Positions 16,683-26,549 of a DNA stretch of 64,000 bases are shown one piece after another. Source of the stretch: Bacteroidales bacterium UBA2295 (GTDB lineage: Bacteria > Bacteroidota > Bacteroidia > Bacteroidales > Tenuifilaceae). Below the pieces are notes generated by a model. That model ran no database searches. It saw nothing but the letters and a program-made list of their open reading frames with translations, and had not been told where the DNA came from. Each line of letters starts with the position of its first letter. Positions within the stretch are counted from its first letter, which is position 1. The position numbers were made by a program, and so were the translations under genes. Location of the stretch: positions 1 through 64,000 of the forward strand of contig DDWD01000212.1 of assembly GCA_002345825.1 (NCBI GenBank). Direction: 5' to 3'.

Positions 16683-18716
16683 ATGAAGCTGATAAAAACA
16701 TTACTTGTTACGCTTTTCATCTCTTCAACATTTTCCGTACTCGGGAACAATAGTCAGCAGATTGATAGCCTCCTTACCATATTGGAAACGCAAAGAGATT
16801 CGTCTCGAATACCCACCCTACTGGCAATAACCTGGAACTTGCGGAACTCTAACCCCGAGCAAGCAGTAACCTTTGGCCTTGAAGCTATAGAACTATCAGA
16901 AAAATACAGTGATTTTAAAAATTTAGCCAAAGCACATAGCTTTGTGGGAGTTGCCTTCCGGGTGATGGGAAAGTATTCCAAATCCATCGACTTTTATTTC
17001 AACGGTTTAGATATTGCTAAGGAGTATGGTATAACCGAGCAAGAGGGATATGCCTACCTTAACCTTGCCAACCTTTACATCTATCAGGAGTACTGCAACA
17101 ACGCAATTGAAAATCTAAAAAAAGCCGAGGAGATAGCCCTAGGTATCCAAAGCAAATCGATGCTATCCTACGTATATCTGTATTTTGGCAGGGCACTTGT
17201 AATCAAGGAGGAGCTTGCAAACGCACTTGATTACTTCCAAAGAGCACTCGACTTACGCAAAGAGCTCAACAAGCTTCCCGAACAGGCTGTTTGCTACAAG
17301 TATATTGGCGATGTATACCTAAGTATGCATAACCTAAATTCTGCCACAACGAGCTATAACCAATCGCTGGCTGTAATTGATAGTGATGCGGATAAAAGCC
17401 TGTATGCCGATTTACTTGAGAGGAAATCTTTAATTTCTTTTCAGCAAAACGATATGGTTAGTGCCCTAAAGCTGGCCAAACAAAGCGTGAGCATTGCCAC
17501 CGAAATTGGCGCTATTTATACAGTTCGAAACGCCACCCAAACCTTAGCCAATATTGCCAAAAACAAAAAAGAGTTTAGCAAAGCCACCAAACAATTTGAA
17601 AAAATAATTGATTACAACAATCAACTTTTCGGACAACAGCTATCAGAGAAAATTTTTTTTCTGGAGTACCAGCTTGAACGTCAACAAAAGGAAAGCGAAA
17701 TAGAAATGCTGAACAAGGATAGCATCATCAAGAAATTTGAGCTAAGCAAGGCCAAATCGTACAATGTAACCCTTCTCATAATTGCTGCTATTTTTCTGAT
17801 ACTCTTTTTCATAACGCTTTACTTGCTAAAGATTCGACAAAAGCGGTCAGCAATTCTTGAGAAGCAAAATATGGAAATAGTTTCCCAGCGGCACAATATC
17901 GAACAAAAAAACTCGCACCTGCAAAGCGCCTACTCGGTTATTGAGGGTTACATTAGCAAAATTACCGATAGCATACAGTACGCCAAAAAAATTCAGGAAG
18001 CAATACTCCCTAATTCCAGCAGCCTTAATGCATACTTCGCCGAGAGCTATTGCTACTACCTACCAAAAGATTTTGTTAGCGGAGACTTTTACTGGATAAC
18101 AACCAAAGGAGATTTGCTTTATGTTGCAGTTGCCGATTGCACCGGGCATGGAGTTCCTGGTGCCTTTATGAGCATTATTGGTATGGATTTGCTTAACCAA
18201 GCGGTGAACCAACAGAACATTAGTGAGCCCTCCAAGATCCTCGATTTTCTAAATACTGAACTGCGCAAGAAGCTGCGCAAGGACGCTCAGGAGGAACTTA
18301 TTCTAAAAGATAGTATGGACATCGGCCTATTCTCGCACAAAAAGGGAAGCAACACTATTCAGTTCAGCGGGGCATTAGTTCCCCTTACCATTGTGCGCGA
18401 TGGAAATCTTCAGGATTATAAAGCCCAATTCACGTCCATTGGCATTTCAAAAGAACTTTTCAATCGCCCATTTAAGCAGGAAGAGATAAAGATACAGCCA
18501 GGCGATTGGATATATTTGTTTTCCGATGGGTATATGGATCAGTTTGGAGGAAAGGAAAATCGCAAGTATATGCGGTCGAGGTTCTTCTCTACACTTGTTG
18601 AAATTAGCAACCTCAACAGCGATCTGCAAAAAGATGAGCTGGAAAAAAGATTCTACGATTGGAAAGGCAATAATGAGCAGATAGACGATGTTCTTGTTCT
18701 GGGTATAAAGGTGTAG
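16683..18716 (+). CDS. TPR sensor with SpoIIE-type PP2C phosphatase
   Basis: A 677-residue protein. It has a signal peptide (about 1-21), a periplasmic array of TPR repeats (about 30-330), a membrane helix (about 361-383), a cytoplasmic coiled coil (about 388-425) and a SpoIIE phosphatase domain (about 440-677). Catalytic features are intact: GDFYWI, VADCTGHGVPGAFMS with Asp485, LFSDGYMDQFGG and EQIDDVLVLG. Such proteins dephosphorylate Ser/Thr phosphoproteins, such as STAS or SiaC partners, in response to an external signal. A SiaC-like protein is encoded at 45 kb, but no link is shown. Six bases separate it from the propeller gene, so the two are likely one unit. Confidence 0.92.
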   Translation: MKLIKTLLVTLFISSTFSVLGNNSQQIDSLLTILETQRDSSRIPTLLAITWNLRNSNPEQAVTFGLEAIELSEKYSDFKNLAKAHSFVGVAFRVMGKYSKSIDFYFNGLDIAKEYGITEQEGYAYLNLANLYIYQEYCNNAIENLKKAEEIALGIQSKSMLSYVYLYFGRALVIKEELANALDYFQRALDLRKELNKLPEQAVCYKYIGDVYLSMHNLNSATTSYNQSLAVIDSDADKSLYADLLERKSLISFQQNDMVSALKLAKQSVSIATEIGAIYTVRNATQTLANIAKNKKEFSKATKQFEKIIDYNNQLFGQQLSEKIFFLEYQLERQQKESEIEMLNKDSIIKKFELSKAKSYNVTLLIIAAIFLILFFITLYLLKIRQKRSAILEKQNMEIVSQRHNIEQKNSHLQSAYSVIEGYISKITDSIQYAKKIQEAILPNSSSLNAYFAESYCYYLPKDFVSGDFYWITTKGDLLYVAVADCTGHGVPGAFMSIIGMDLLNQAVNQQNISEPSKILDFLNTELRKKLRKDAQEELILKDSMDIGLFSHKKGSNTIQFSGALVPLTIVRDGNLQDYKAQFTSIGISKELFNRPFKQEEIKIQPGDWIYLFSDGYMDQFGGKENRKYMRSRFFSTLVEISNLNSDLQKDELEKRFYDWKGNNEQIDDVLVLGIKV

Positions 18717-18722
18717 ATCATT

Positions 18723-19850
18723 ATGCGCTTCGGATTCGCTTCACTTATCGTTGCTATAATTACCTTTCCGTGGGCACTATCGGCTCAGGTTAGGCAAATT
18801 GATCTACCTGAAAATTTGTACGCATTCACATTTCAGGAAGACTCATTCGGAAAGGTTTGGATTGGCCTTAGCGATGGCAACACATCTGGGGCTCTAGGAT
18901 ACTTCAACGACACCTCCTTTGTGCAGGTATCGGGAACCGAGGAATTGCCCAACGGATCATACCACGCTTCAATAAAACTACCCGACGGTAGCCTTATGTT
19001 TGGGGGCAACCTGCTAGACCAGCAGGGCAAATCATTCATTGCCTGGATATTCTCGGAAAAACCCGACACCATTCATATTCCGTATTCGCTCTACAATCCA
19101 TTTATTAACTCATTCGCACTTATAAATAGGCACGAAATATGGATCGGAACGGGTAGCGGTTTACTCCGGAACAACCGAGGGCAATGGAGTCACTTCTCGG
19201 TCCAAGACGGGCTTCCCCATAATTTTATAACCTCAATTTATCAAGATTTTCGAGGAATAGTATGGATTGGGACGGAGGTTGGGGCAGCCTTTTTTGAGGA
19301 CAACCAGTTTCACCAAATACCATCGGGTACAAGAATTATTAGCTCCATCACTCAATTTTTTGGCGATAACCGGGGATACGTTTGGTGCGGATCTCGCTAT
19401 ACTTCCGAAGGAATTAGCGTTTACAATGGCGAACTTTGGGAAACATTTTCGGGTCGTCATGGGCTAGTAGACAACTCCTCAAGCGTTTTTTTTCAAGCAC
19501 CAGACGGAAAACTTTGGGTAGGCAGTTGCTACAACCGGTCGAGGGGTGGAGCCTCTGTGTTCGATGGCAGGCAATGGGCTGCATATAGCTCCGACGATAT
19601 GCTGGCCAAGCCTTGTGTTGATGCCATAGCAGCAGACGGCAAAGGCCGTATTTGGCTTGGGGGCTCACTTACACCCCGCCGCGAAAAAGGAATAACAATA
19701 TACTACGAGGGTAATTGGCACCAGATTGTTGATAACAAAGAGCTTCCCGCCGAAAGGATCTTAACCTTCTTTCTTGATTCGAAGAATCGGTTCTGGATAT
19801 CATCATTCGAAGGGCTATTTATCCTCGACCCCGATTTTGAAATTCCATAG
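18723..19850 (+). CDS. Secreted seven-blade regulator-type propeller protein
   Basis: A 375-residue protein with a signal peptide (about 1-21) and seven Reg_prop-like repeats, each with a W-I/V/L-G core: VWIGLSDG, IWIGTGSG, VWIGTEVG, VWCGSRY, LWVGSCY, IWLGGSL and FWISSFEG. Seven repeats make one closed beta-propeller, the same fold found in the periplasmic sensors of hybrid two-component systems, but there is no kinase or membrane domain. It starts six bases after the SpoIIE gene, so it may be a ligand-binding partner of that phosphatase. That role is inference. Confidence 0.85.
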   Translation: MRFGFASLIVAIITFPWALSAQVRQIDLPENLYAFTFQEDSFGKVWIGLSDGNTSGALGYFNDTSFVQVSGTEELPNGSYHASIKLPDGSLMFGGNLLDQQGKSFIAWIFSEKPDTIHIPYSLYNPFINSFALINRHEIWIGTGSGLLRNNRGQWSHFSVQDGLPHNFITSIYQDFRGIVWIGTEVGAAFFEDNQFHQIPSGTRIISSITQFFGDNRGYVWCGSRYTSEGISVYNGELWETFSGRHGLVDNSSSVFFQAPDGKLWVGSCYNRSRGGASVFDGRQWAAYSSDDMLAKPCVDAIAADGKGRIWLGGSLTPRREKGITIYYEGNWHQIVDNKELPAERILTFFLDSKNRFWISSFEGLFILDPDFEIP

Positions 19851-19902
19851 TCAAAAGCTCACGTAACAGCTTTAAAATTGATAGATTTACATCCCCAAAA
19901 AG

Positions 19903-20622
19903 TTGAGCATATTGAACAACGTAGAGGAAAAAATCATAAAACACAGCGTTTTGCTCCCGGCACTATTTTTACTGGTGCTATGGCTTATTGCCATCACGGA
20001 ACACACGTTAGATTTAAGTTTTCATCAGTTAGGAGTTTACCCCAGAAGCCTAATTGGTTTGCCCGGCATTATAATGTCTCCCTTTGTGCATGGCGACTTT
20101 AAACATCTCTTTGCCAACTCAGTACCTCTTTTCGTAATGGGTGCGGGTATTATCTACTTTTACCGATCGCTAAGCTACAGGGTATTTCTGATTATTTGGA
20201 TTGCCTCGGGAATCTGCTTGTGGATTGGGGGCAGGCCCAGCTACCACATTGGAGCCAGTGGTTTGGTTTACGGCATGGCTGCATTTCTATTTTTCAGTGG
20301 AGCCATTAGGCGCGATCCCCGATTAGCTGCTATATCACTAATTATAGTGTTTCTGTACGGCGGAATGGTGTGGGGAATTTTCCCCATATGGCCCACCATT
20401 TCATGGGAGGGCCATTTATTTGGCGGCATTTCTGGGTTAGCCTGCGCAATTGCATATAGACACCATGGCCCCCAACGAAAAATTTACTCGTGGGAAATTG
20501 AGGAAGAAGAACCAGAAGTGGATGATGAGTTTAATCCCGAGAGTCAGCCTACATCGAGCCCAACCAATAACACAAGCATCACACAAACAGATAGCGATAT
20601 TCGGTATACGTCCAATAGTTAA
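19903..20622 (+). CDS. Rhomboid-family intramembrane serine protease
   Basis: A 239-residue protein with about six membrane helices and a hydrophilic, acidic C-terminal tail (about 190-239). The rhomboid dyad is present: Ser119 in HIGASGLVYGM and His171 in EGHLFGGISG. HGDFKHLFANSVPLF matches the helix-2 motif HxxxHLxxN. Rhomboids cleave membrane proteins within the bilayer; the substrate is unknown. There is no ATG before the first helix: TTG at 19903 (or 19912) must start it. Confidence 0.93.
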   Translation: MSILNNVEEKIIKHSVLLPALFLLVLWLIAITEHTLDLSFHQLGVYPRSLIGLPGIIMSPFVHGDFKHLFANSVPLFVMGAGIIYFYRSLSYRVFLIIWIASGICLWIGGRPSYHIGASGLVYGMAAFLFFSGAIRRDPRLAAISLIIVFLYGGMVWGIFPIWPTISWEGHLFGGISGLACAIAYRHHGPQRKIYSWEIEEEEPEVDDEFNPESQPTSSPTNNTSITQTDSDIRYTSNS

Positions 20623-20669
20623 TAAATCAAAAAAAAACGCATTACTGACCTTTAGTTAATTTCATTTTA

Positions 20670-20677
20670 TATTTTTG
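20670..20677 (+). promoter_or_regulatory. Candidate -7 box for the bactofilin gene (TATTTTTG)
   Basis: A perfect TAnnTTTG match 42 bases before the bactofilin ATG. Confidence 0.5.
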
Positions 20678-20718
20678 TCAGTTGTAATTGAAATCATTAA
20701 CCCAAATATTTAAACAAC

Positions 20719-21129
20719 ATGGCAAAATATAACGAGAACGAAAACAACTCAAACAACATAAACCTTATCGGTTTAGGCACTGAGATCCACGGTGATATTA
20801 TGAGCAATGGCGATTTGCGTATTGACGGAAGCCTTGTGGGTAATATTACAGCCAAAGGCAAAGTGGTAATTGGCGAAACGGGTAAGATTAAGGGTGAAAT
20901 TACTTGCAAGAATTGTGACGTATCGGGTGTTGTAGATGGTAAAATTATAGTTTCCGAACTTCTTTCACTAAAATCGAGTGCTAAAATTATTGGCGATATG
21001 GCAACCAGCCGATTGGCCATTGAGCCTGGCAGCCGTTTCACTGGCTACTGCGATATGACCAGCGAAAACGACGGAAAAGCAAAAAGTCCAGGATTTACAG
21101 CCCCAGCTAGCGACGACAAGAAAGCATAA
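20719..21129 (+). CDS. Bactofilin (polymer-forming cytoskeletal protein)
   Basis: A 136-residue protein with the central right-handed beta-helix of bactofilins (about 12-110): repeated short turns such as GDIMSNGDLRIDGSLVGNI, KGKVVIGETGKIKGEI and VSGVVDGKIIVSELL. The flanks are flexible and polar. Bactofilins polymerise without nucleotide and act as scaffolds at the membrane. The gene lies just before the ATP synthase cluster, a position often seen in Bacteroidota. Confidence 0.95.
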   Translation: MAKYNENENNSNNINLIGLGTEIHGDIMSNGDLRIDGSLVGNITAKGKVVIGETGKIKGEITCKNCDVSGVVDGKIIVSELLSLKSSAKIIGDMATSRLAIEPGSRFTGYCDMTSENDGKAKSPGFTAPASDDKKA

Positions 21130-21140
21130 AACCAATTCCT

Positions 21141-21539
21141 ATGGACGACTCCACGGCCTTACGGAAATTCACAAAAAAGCTTAGTATTGAATTCATCCTT
21201 TTAGGAACTGTTTGTGCTGCTGTGTTTTATTTTTTTGCACAGCAGCACTACTTCCATTTTGCCCCAGCAATTTTTGCCTACTTTTACCTGCTTAACCTAC
21301 TCACCTTTTCAATTCTTGTAAAATCGCACAACCAGTCCATGGCTGCCTTCACCAAACGATTTATGATTCTTTCCATGGCCAAATTTTTCGCATCTCTGGC
21401 CTTTGCCACTACTTTCATCATTTTTGCTCGCGAACATACAATTCCCTTTCTGGTGATTTTTATCATCCTCTACTTCCTGTCTCTATTTCAATTAGTTCGA
21501 GAGTTCCAAACATTCCTCAGCCAAAAAAAAGGTGAATAG
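21141..21539 (+). CDS. Small four-helix membrane protein upstream of atpB
   Basis: 132 residues with about four membrane helices (about 15-31, 40-58, 75-95 and 100-120) and a short basic tail (LSQKKGE). It is 11 bases after the bactofilin gene and 56 bases before atpB. Position and topology resemble the AtpI-like proteins that assist c-ring assembly, but I see no clear AtpI motif, so the function is inferred from context only. The usual short AtpZ gene is absent between it and bactofilin. Confidence 0.7.
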   Translation: MDDSTALRKFTKKLSIEFILLGTVCAAVFYFFAQQHYFHFAPAIFAYFYLLNLLTFSILVKSHNQSMAAFTKRFMILSMAKFFASLAFATTFIIFAREHTIPFLVIFIILYFLSLFQLVREFQTFLSQKKGE

Positions 21540-21564
21540 CCGCTGTTTTACCATTTAAAGTTTC

Positions 21565-21572
21565 TAATTTTG
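21565..21572 (+). promoter_or_regulatory. Candidate -7 box for the atp cluster (TAATTTTG)
   Basis: A perfect TAnnTTTG match 24 bases before the atpB ATG. It would allow the ATP synthase genes to be transcribed apart from bactofilin. Confidence 0.5.
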
Positions 21573-21595
21573 AGTTCGGTGTAAATTCAAAATAC

Positions 21596-22717
21596 ATGAA
21601 ACTGGGTTTTTCCTTTCTATCCATTGTGCTATGGAGTCTTATAACCATTATCCCTGCCCATTCAGAGGAGATAACAATGGCTATTGACTCCAACCAAGAG
21701 GCACATCAGTCAGAGGAAAACCACGCCCCCAAAAAGTTTAACCCAGGCGAATTTATTTTCGATCATATTGGCGATGCCCACGACTGGCACATTGTTACCA
21801 TTGGGCAAAAACACATTTCGGTTCCCCTACCCATAATACTTTTCAGTAGAACTCGTGGTCAGCTATTCACTTTCTGGTCGAGTAAATTTCACCACGGACA
21901 TGATACATACAAGGGCTTTAAGCTTGTAACCGAAGGAGACCTCAAGGGGAAAATTGTGGAGGTTGACGAAAACAGCAGGATTATTGATAAACCACTGCCC
22001 TTAGACTTTTCGATGACAAAGAACGTGGTTGGTATCCTATTCTCTATCTCCCTGCTACTAATTATTTTTATTGGCATAGCCAATAAGTATAAGGCAAATC
22101 CGCACTCAGCCCCAACAGGAATTCAAAGCCTCATGGAAACGCTTATTCTTTTCGTTCGCGACGATATTGCAAAGCCATCTATTGGCAATAAGTATTATTT
22201 AAAATTTACACCATTCCTGCTAACCATCTTTTTCTTCATATTTCTGAATAACCTGTTGGGACTAATTCCAATATTCCCTGCTGGAGCAAATATCACTGGA
22301 AATATTGCTGTAACCCTAGTGCTAGCATTTGTGACCCTACTTACTATACTTTTTAATGCAAATAAGAATTTTTGGAAACACATTGTAAATCCCCCGGGTG
22401 TTCCAATGTTCCTTAAGTTACCCATACCAATAATGCCAGTAGTTGAAGCAGCTAGTTGGATTATTAAGCCTGCCGTACTTATGATTCGACTTTTTGCAAA
22501 CATCCTTGCTGGTCATATGATAGCCCTGGTGCTTTTTGGGCTGATCTTCATTTTTGGAACGGTAAACATATATTATGGATATGGAATTTCGATAATTTCG
22601 ATAATGCTTACAGTTTTTATGACCCTGCTCGAACTGTTAGTTGCCTTTATTCAAGCCTTTGTTTTTACCATGCTCAGCGCCCTATTCCTTGGCATGGCTA
22701 CCGAAGAACATCACTAG
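21596..22717 (+). CDS. atpB: ATP synthase F0 subunit a
   Basis: A 373-residue subunit a, forming the proton half-channels next to the c-ring. It has an N-terminal signal-like segment (about 1-23) and a long periplasmic N-terminal domain, as in other Bacteroidota, followed by about five to six membrane helices. The essential arginine is Arg298 in MIRLFANILAGHMIAL. FLNNLLGLIP is a second family block. It is the first gene of atpBEFHAG. Confidence 0.97.
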   Translation: MKLGFSFLSIVLWSLITIIPAHSEEITMAIDSNQEAHQSEENHAPKKFNPGEFIFDHIGDAHDWHIVTIGQKHISVPLPIILFSRTRGQLFTFWSSKFHHGHDTYKGFKLVTEGDLKGKIVEVDENSRIIDKPLPLDFSMTKNVVGILFSISLLLIIFIGIANKYKANPHSAPTGIQSLMETLILFVRDDIAKPSIGNKYYLKFTPFLLTIFFFIFLNNLLGLIPIFPAGANITGNIAVTLVLAFVTLLTILFNANKNFWKHIVNPPGVPMFLKLPIPIMPVVEAASWIIKPAVLMIRLFANILAGHMIALVLFGLIFIFGTVNIYYGYGISIISIMLTVFMTLLELLVAFIQAFVFTMLSALFLGMATEEHH

Positions 22718-22741
22718 TTATTAACCATAAAAATTACACAC

Positions 22742-23002
22742 ATGACAACACTAATCATTCTATTACAGGCAGCAGCATCAGGAGCAGCCCTGGCAAAAAT
22801 TGGCGCAGCCATAGGGTCGGCCATCGTAGTGTTAGGTGCATCGTTTGGTATTGGCAAAATTGGATCATCTGCACTTGAATCCATGGCTCGCCAACCCGAA
22901 GCAGCTGGCGACATTAGAAGCAGTATGGTAGTTGCAGCCGCACTTATCGAGGGTGTTTCTTTCTTCGCCATCATTATCTGTGCACTTGCAATTCTTCTGT
23001 AA
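22742..23002 (+). CDS. atpE: ATP synthase F0 subunit c
   Basis: An 86-residue two-helix hairpin. Helix 1 carries the small-residue packing pattern (GAAIGSAIVVLGASFGIG), the loop is ARQPEA, and helix 2 has the ion-carrying Glu70 in ALIEGVSFFA. No Gln in helix 1 and no hydroxyl residue right after the Glu, so the Na+ coordination pattern is missing and a proton-driven enzyme is expected. Confidence 0.97.
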   Translation: MTTLIILLQAAASGAALAKIGAAIGSAIVVLGASFGIGKIGSSALESMARQPEAAGDIRSSMVVAAALIEGVSFFAIIICALAILL

Positions 23003-23021
23003 TCATTAAAATCTCGAAGCT

Positions 23022-23519
23022 ATGGGTTTAATAACTCCCGATTATGGCCTCTTGTTCTGGATGCTGGTTTCCTTTAGTATTCTTGTGTTTCTACTAAAGA
23101 AATTTGCTTGGAAACAGATTATCAACAGCATAAAGAGCCGAGAAGAAGAGGTGTCCAAAGCTCTTCGTGAAGCAGAGTATGCCCGTAACGAGGTGGCTAA
23201 ACTTGAGGAGCGACAGGCACAAGTAATAGCCAAGGCCCAAGCCGAAAGAGAAAGCATTTTGGCCCAAGCCAAAAAGACAAAAGAGAAGATAATTGAGGAC
23301 GCTAACAATAAATCGCTGAAGGATTCGCAAAGAATGATTGACCAAGCGAGAGAAACTATCAGGCGTGAAAAGGAAGCCGCTCAGCAGGAGTTAAGGGCTT
23401 ACACCTCAAGCATTGTTATTCAGGCCACGGAGCGTATCCTTCGCAAAGAGCTTGAAGACAAAGGGAAATACGAAGATCAGATTAACTCCATTATCAACGA
23501 AATTTCAATTCAAAACTAG
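23022..23519 (+). CDS. atpF: ATP synthase F0 subunit b
   Basis: A 165-residue peripheral-stalk protein: one membrane helix (about 7-26), then a long charged coiled coil (about 30-150) rich in Glu, Lys, Ala and Gln. The start LITPDYGLLFWMLVSFSILV is typical. It works as a dimer that holds F1 to subunit a. Twenty bases follow atpE and three precede atpH. Confidence 0.96.
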   Translation: MGLITPDYGLLFWMLVSFSILVFLLKKFAWKQIINSIKSREEEVSKALREAEYARNEVAKLEERQAQVIAKAQAERESILAQAKKTKEKIIEDANNKSLKDSQRMIDQARETIRREKEAAQQELRAYTSSIVIQATERILRKELEDKGKYEDQINSIINEISIQN

Positions 23520-23521
23520 CG

Positions 23522-24061
23522 ATGAATCAGGGAAGGGTTTCGGTTAGCTACGCACGCGCATTGCTCGAGTGGACAAGTTCAAACAACTTGGCTGGAGAAG
23601 TGTACGCCCAATCGAAACAATTTTATCTGTTCATGAACCAAAGCCCGGAGTTTGGCCAGCTGTTAAGTTCGCCAGCAGTATCCATTGGCCGAAAACAACA
23701 AGTGATTGAAACTTTAGTTGCCGAATTTGCTCCACAACTATCAAGGCTTATCACGGTTGTTTTGAAAAAACGAAGGGAAAACCAACTGCCCTATATTCTT
23801 TTGATGTTCCAAAAGCTCTATCGAGCTAAGTTTGGAATAGCCAGGGTGCAGATTGAGAGTTCAACCAAACTTAGCAACGATTCAATAAAAGGAATCGTGA
23901 GCTATTTAAAATCCAAGCTGGGTAAAGAAATTGAAATTGAACAAAAGGTTAATCCGGCACTGATTGGCGGTTTCACGCTTACCATTGATGACCTGTTTAT
24001 GGACAGAAGCGTTAAGGGCGAGCTGGAGCTATTCAGTAAAAAATTATTGGGAATTGTATAG
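23522..24061 (+). CDS. atpH: ATP synthase F1 subunit delta
   Basis: A 179-residue subunit linking the b-stalk to the top of the alpha-beta hexamer. It has the N-terminal helical bundle (RVSVSYARALLEWT; LSSPAVSIGRKQQVIETL) and the C-terminal block IGGFTLTIDDLFMDRSVKGE. It starts three bases after the atpF stop. Confidence 0.96.
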   Translation: MNQGRVSVSYARALLEWTSSNNLAGEVYAQSKQFYLFMNQSPEFGQLLSSPAVSIGRKQQVIETLVAEFAPQLSRLITVVLKKRRENQLPYILLMFQKLYRAKFGIARVQIESSTKLSNDSIKGIVSYLKSKLGKEIEIEQKVNPALIGGFTLTIDDLFMDRSVKGELELFSKKLLGIV

Positions 24062-24074
24062 TTAAAGTATCACT

Positions 24075-25655
24075 ATGGCAGATATAAAGGCATCAGAGGT
24101 ATCGGAGGTTCTTAGAAAAGAACTAGAGGGCATTGACATGAAGTCCGGGTTCGAGGAGGTAGGCACAGTACTCCAGGTGGGCGATGGTATTGCCCGAGTA
24201 TTTGGTCTTTCCAATGTTCGATCCAACGAGCTGGTAGAGTTCGAGTCGGGAGTAATGGGCATTGTGCTTAACCTTGAGGAGGATAATGTGGGCGTTGTAC
24301 TACTTGGATCCTCTGATTCTATCCGCGAAGGCTTTAGAGTTAAGCGAACAAACCATATCGCATCAATTTATGTGGGCAACGGTTTGCTTGGTCGTGTGGT
24401 GAATACTCTTGGCGAACCCATTGATGGCAAAGGCCCCATATCGGGCGAAACTTACGAAATGCCGCTCGAACGTAAGGCACCCGGGGTAATATACCGCCAA
24501 CCCGTAAGCGAGCCCTTGCAAACAGGCATTAAAGCCATTGATGCGATGATCCCCATAGGGAGAGGACAGCGCGAACTAATTATTGGCGATCGCCAAACAG
24601 GGAAAACGGCCATTGCAATTGATACAATCCTTAACCAACGTTACTTGTTTGATAAGGGCGAACCCGTGTACTGTATTTACGTTGCAATTGGTCAAAAAGG
24701 ATCAACCGTGGCCAGCATAGCCAACACCCTTACCCGCTACGGAGCAATGGACTATACTGTAATCGTATCGGCAACAGCATCTGACCCCGCCGCACAACAA
24801 TTCTACGCACCATTTGCAGGTGCAGCCATAGGTGAGTTTTTCCGCGACACGGGTCGACACGCTCTGGTAATTTTCGATGACCTTTCGAAACAAGCAGTTT
24901 CGTACCGCGAAGTTTCGCTGCTGCTGCGCCGCCCACCCGGACGCGAAGCATATCCTGGCGATGTATTCTATCTGCATAGTCGGCTACTAGAGCGCGCAGC
25001 AAAAATCATCAACTCCGATGAGATTGCCGCTCAGATGAACGATCTGCCCGAATCCATAAGACCCCTTGTTAAGGGAGGTGGATCGCTCACAGCACTTCCC
25101 ATAATTGAGACTCAGGCTGGCGATGTTTCGGCATACATTCCAACCAATGTTATCTCCATTACCGATGGTCAGATTTTCCTCGAATCGAATCTTTTCAACA
25201 GCGGTGTGCGACCAGCCATTAACGTGGGAATCTCGGTATCGCGTGTTGGCGGAAAAGCTCAAATTAAATCGATGAAAAAGGTAGCCGGTACGCTAAAACT
25301 CGACCAAGCACAGTACCGCGAGTTGGAAGCTTTTGCCAAGTTTGGATCGGATCTCGATGCCGCCACGCTGAATGTACTCGACAAGGGCTCGAAAAACGTT
25401 GAGATATTGAAACAGGGCGAGAATAGCCCCCTACCCATTGAGGAGCAAATAGCAATTATATACTGTGGTACAATGGGGCTTCTCAAGAGTATCCCGGTTG
25501 ATAAGGTTAGAAAGTTTGAAGCAGCGTTTCTTGAAAGAATCAGAACGTCTCACCCCGGGATGCTGGCAAAGATTGCTGGAGGAGAATTTTCCGATGAATT
25601 CGCCGAAACTATTACCAACGTTGCCAAGGAGGTATCGATAAATTTTGCAAAATAA
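24075..25655 (+). CDS. atpA: ATP synthase F1 subunit alpha
   Basis: A 526-residue regulatory, non-catalytic nucleotide-binding subunit. The P-loop GDRQTGKT starts at residue 171, the Walker B strand is [10 protein letters not shown], and [20 protein letters not shown] is diagnostic. The N-terminal beta-barrel (about 25-95) and C-terminal helical domain are complete. The catalytic beta subunit gene (atpD) is not in the window. Confidence 0.98.
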   Translation: MADIKASEVSEVLRKELEGIDMKSGFEEVGTVLQVGDGIARVFGLSNVRSNELVEFESGVMGIVLNLEEDNVGVVLLGSSDSIREGFRVKRTNHIASIYVGNGLLGRVVNTLGEPIDGKGPISGETYEMPLERKAPGVIYRQPVSEPLQTGIKAIDAMIPIGRGQRELIIGDRQTGKTAIAIDTILNQRYLFDKGEPVYCIYVAIGQKGSTVASIANTLTRYGAMDYTVIVSATASDPAAQQFYAPFAGAAIGEFFRDTGRHALVIFDDLSKQAVSYREVSLLLRRPPGREAYPGDVFYLHSRLLERAAKIINSDEIAAQMNDLPESIRPLVKGGGSLTALPIIETQAGDVSAYIPTNVISITDGQIFLESNLFNSGVRPAINVGISVSRVGGKAQIKSMKKVAGTLKLDQAQYRELEAFAKFGSDLDAATLNVLDKGSKNVEILKQGENSPLPIEEQIAIIYCGTMGLLKSIPVDKVRKFEAAFLERIRTSHPGMLAKIAGGEFSDEFAETITNVAKEVSINFAK

Positions 25656-25658
25656 GCT

Positions 25659-26549
25659 ATGGCTGGGCTAAAAGAAATACGCACAAGGATTAATTCCATC
25701 GCATCGACGCAGAAGATTACTAGCGCCATGAAGATGGTTTCGGCGGCAAAGTTCCATAAGGCCCAAGATACATTCTTCCGATTTAAGCAGTACTCCAATA
25801 AGGTTGATGAGGTGTTGCAACAGGTAGCCTCAACTGCTCATGATCCATCGGTAAGCAAATGGTTTAAAAAACAAAAAAACACGCGTAATATTGCGCTGGT
25901 TGTACTATCCTCAAACTCGAGCATGTGCGCTGGTTTTAACCAAAACTTGGCCAAAAAGATTGTGGAAGATGGTGCGAAAACCCTAGGAAGTGCATGGGGA
26001 ACCGACGGGCTTACAATATTTGGTCTGGGGAAAAAGGGTGCCGATATACTATCCAAAAAAGGGATTAGCATTAACCTTACCGATTCAGAAATTACGATAT
26101 CGCCCAACTTTGATGATACGGCCAGCTTCTGTGAGCAGCATATACTAACCCCATTTAATGATGGCACCTACGATGCAGTATACATTGCTTACAACGAGTT
26201 CCGTAATCCAGCAGTACAAGTGCCAACCATTATTCAGTATTTACCCTACAAACTGCCAGAGGGTATTGAAAAATCTTCGAACGAAAGCGACAATTTCGTC
26301 TTTGAGCCCAACAGGGAAGATATTTTGAAGGTAATTATCCCCATGGCACTAAAAACATCTTTTTACGAGCTGATCCTGGAGAATTCGATTGGAGAGCATG
26401 GTGCCCGAATGACGGCAATGCATCAGGCCACCGAGAATGCCATTGAGCTAAGCAAGCAGCTTAAGCTGCAATACAACAAGGCACGGCAGGCAGCCATTAC
26501 TAAAGAAATCCTTGAGATTGTGTCGGGCGCCGAGGCGCTAAGGGGCTAA
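25659..26549 (+). CDS. atpG: ATP synthase F1 subunit gamma
   Basis: A 296-residue central-stalk rotor. The N-terminal helix (LKEIRTRINSIASTQKITSAMKMVSAAKFHKA) and C-terminal helix (EHGARMTAMHQATENAIEL...KARQAAITKEILEIVSGAEAL) form the coiled coil that turns inside the hexamer. It starts three bases after atpA and ends the cluster: no atpC or atpD follows. The stop codon is inside a terminator hairpin. Confidence 0.97.
   Translation: MAGLKEIRTRINSIASTQKITSAMKMVSAAKFHKAQDTFFRFKQYSNKVDEVLQQVASTAHDPSVSKWFKKQKNTRNIALVVLSSNSSMCAGFNQNLAKKIVEDGAKTLGSAWGTDGLTIFGLGKKGADILSKKGISINLTDSEITISPNFDDTASFCEQHILTPFNDGTYDAVYIAYNEFRNPAVQVPTIIQYLPYKLPEGIEKSSNESDNFVFEPNREDILKVIIPMALKTSFYELILENSIGEHGARMTAMHQATENAIELSKQLKLQYNKARQAAITKEILEIVSGAEALRG

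Noticed and set aside
24702..25002. Minus-strand frames opposite atpA
   Set aside because: Antisense shadows of a highly conserved gene; no motif, no start context.
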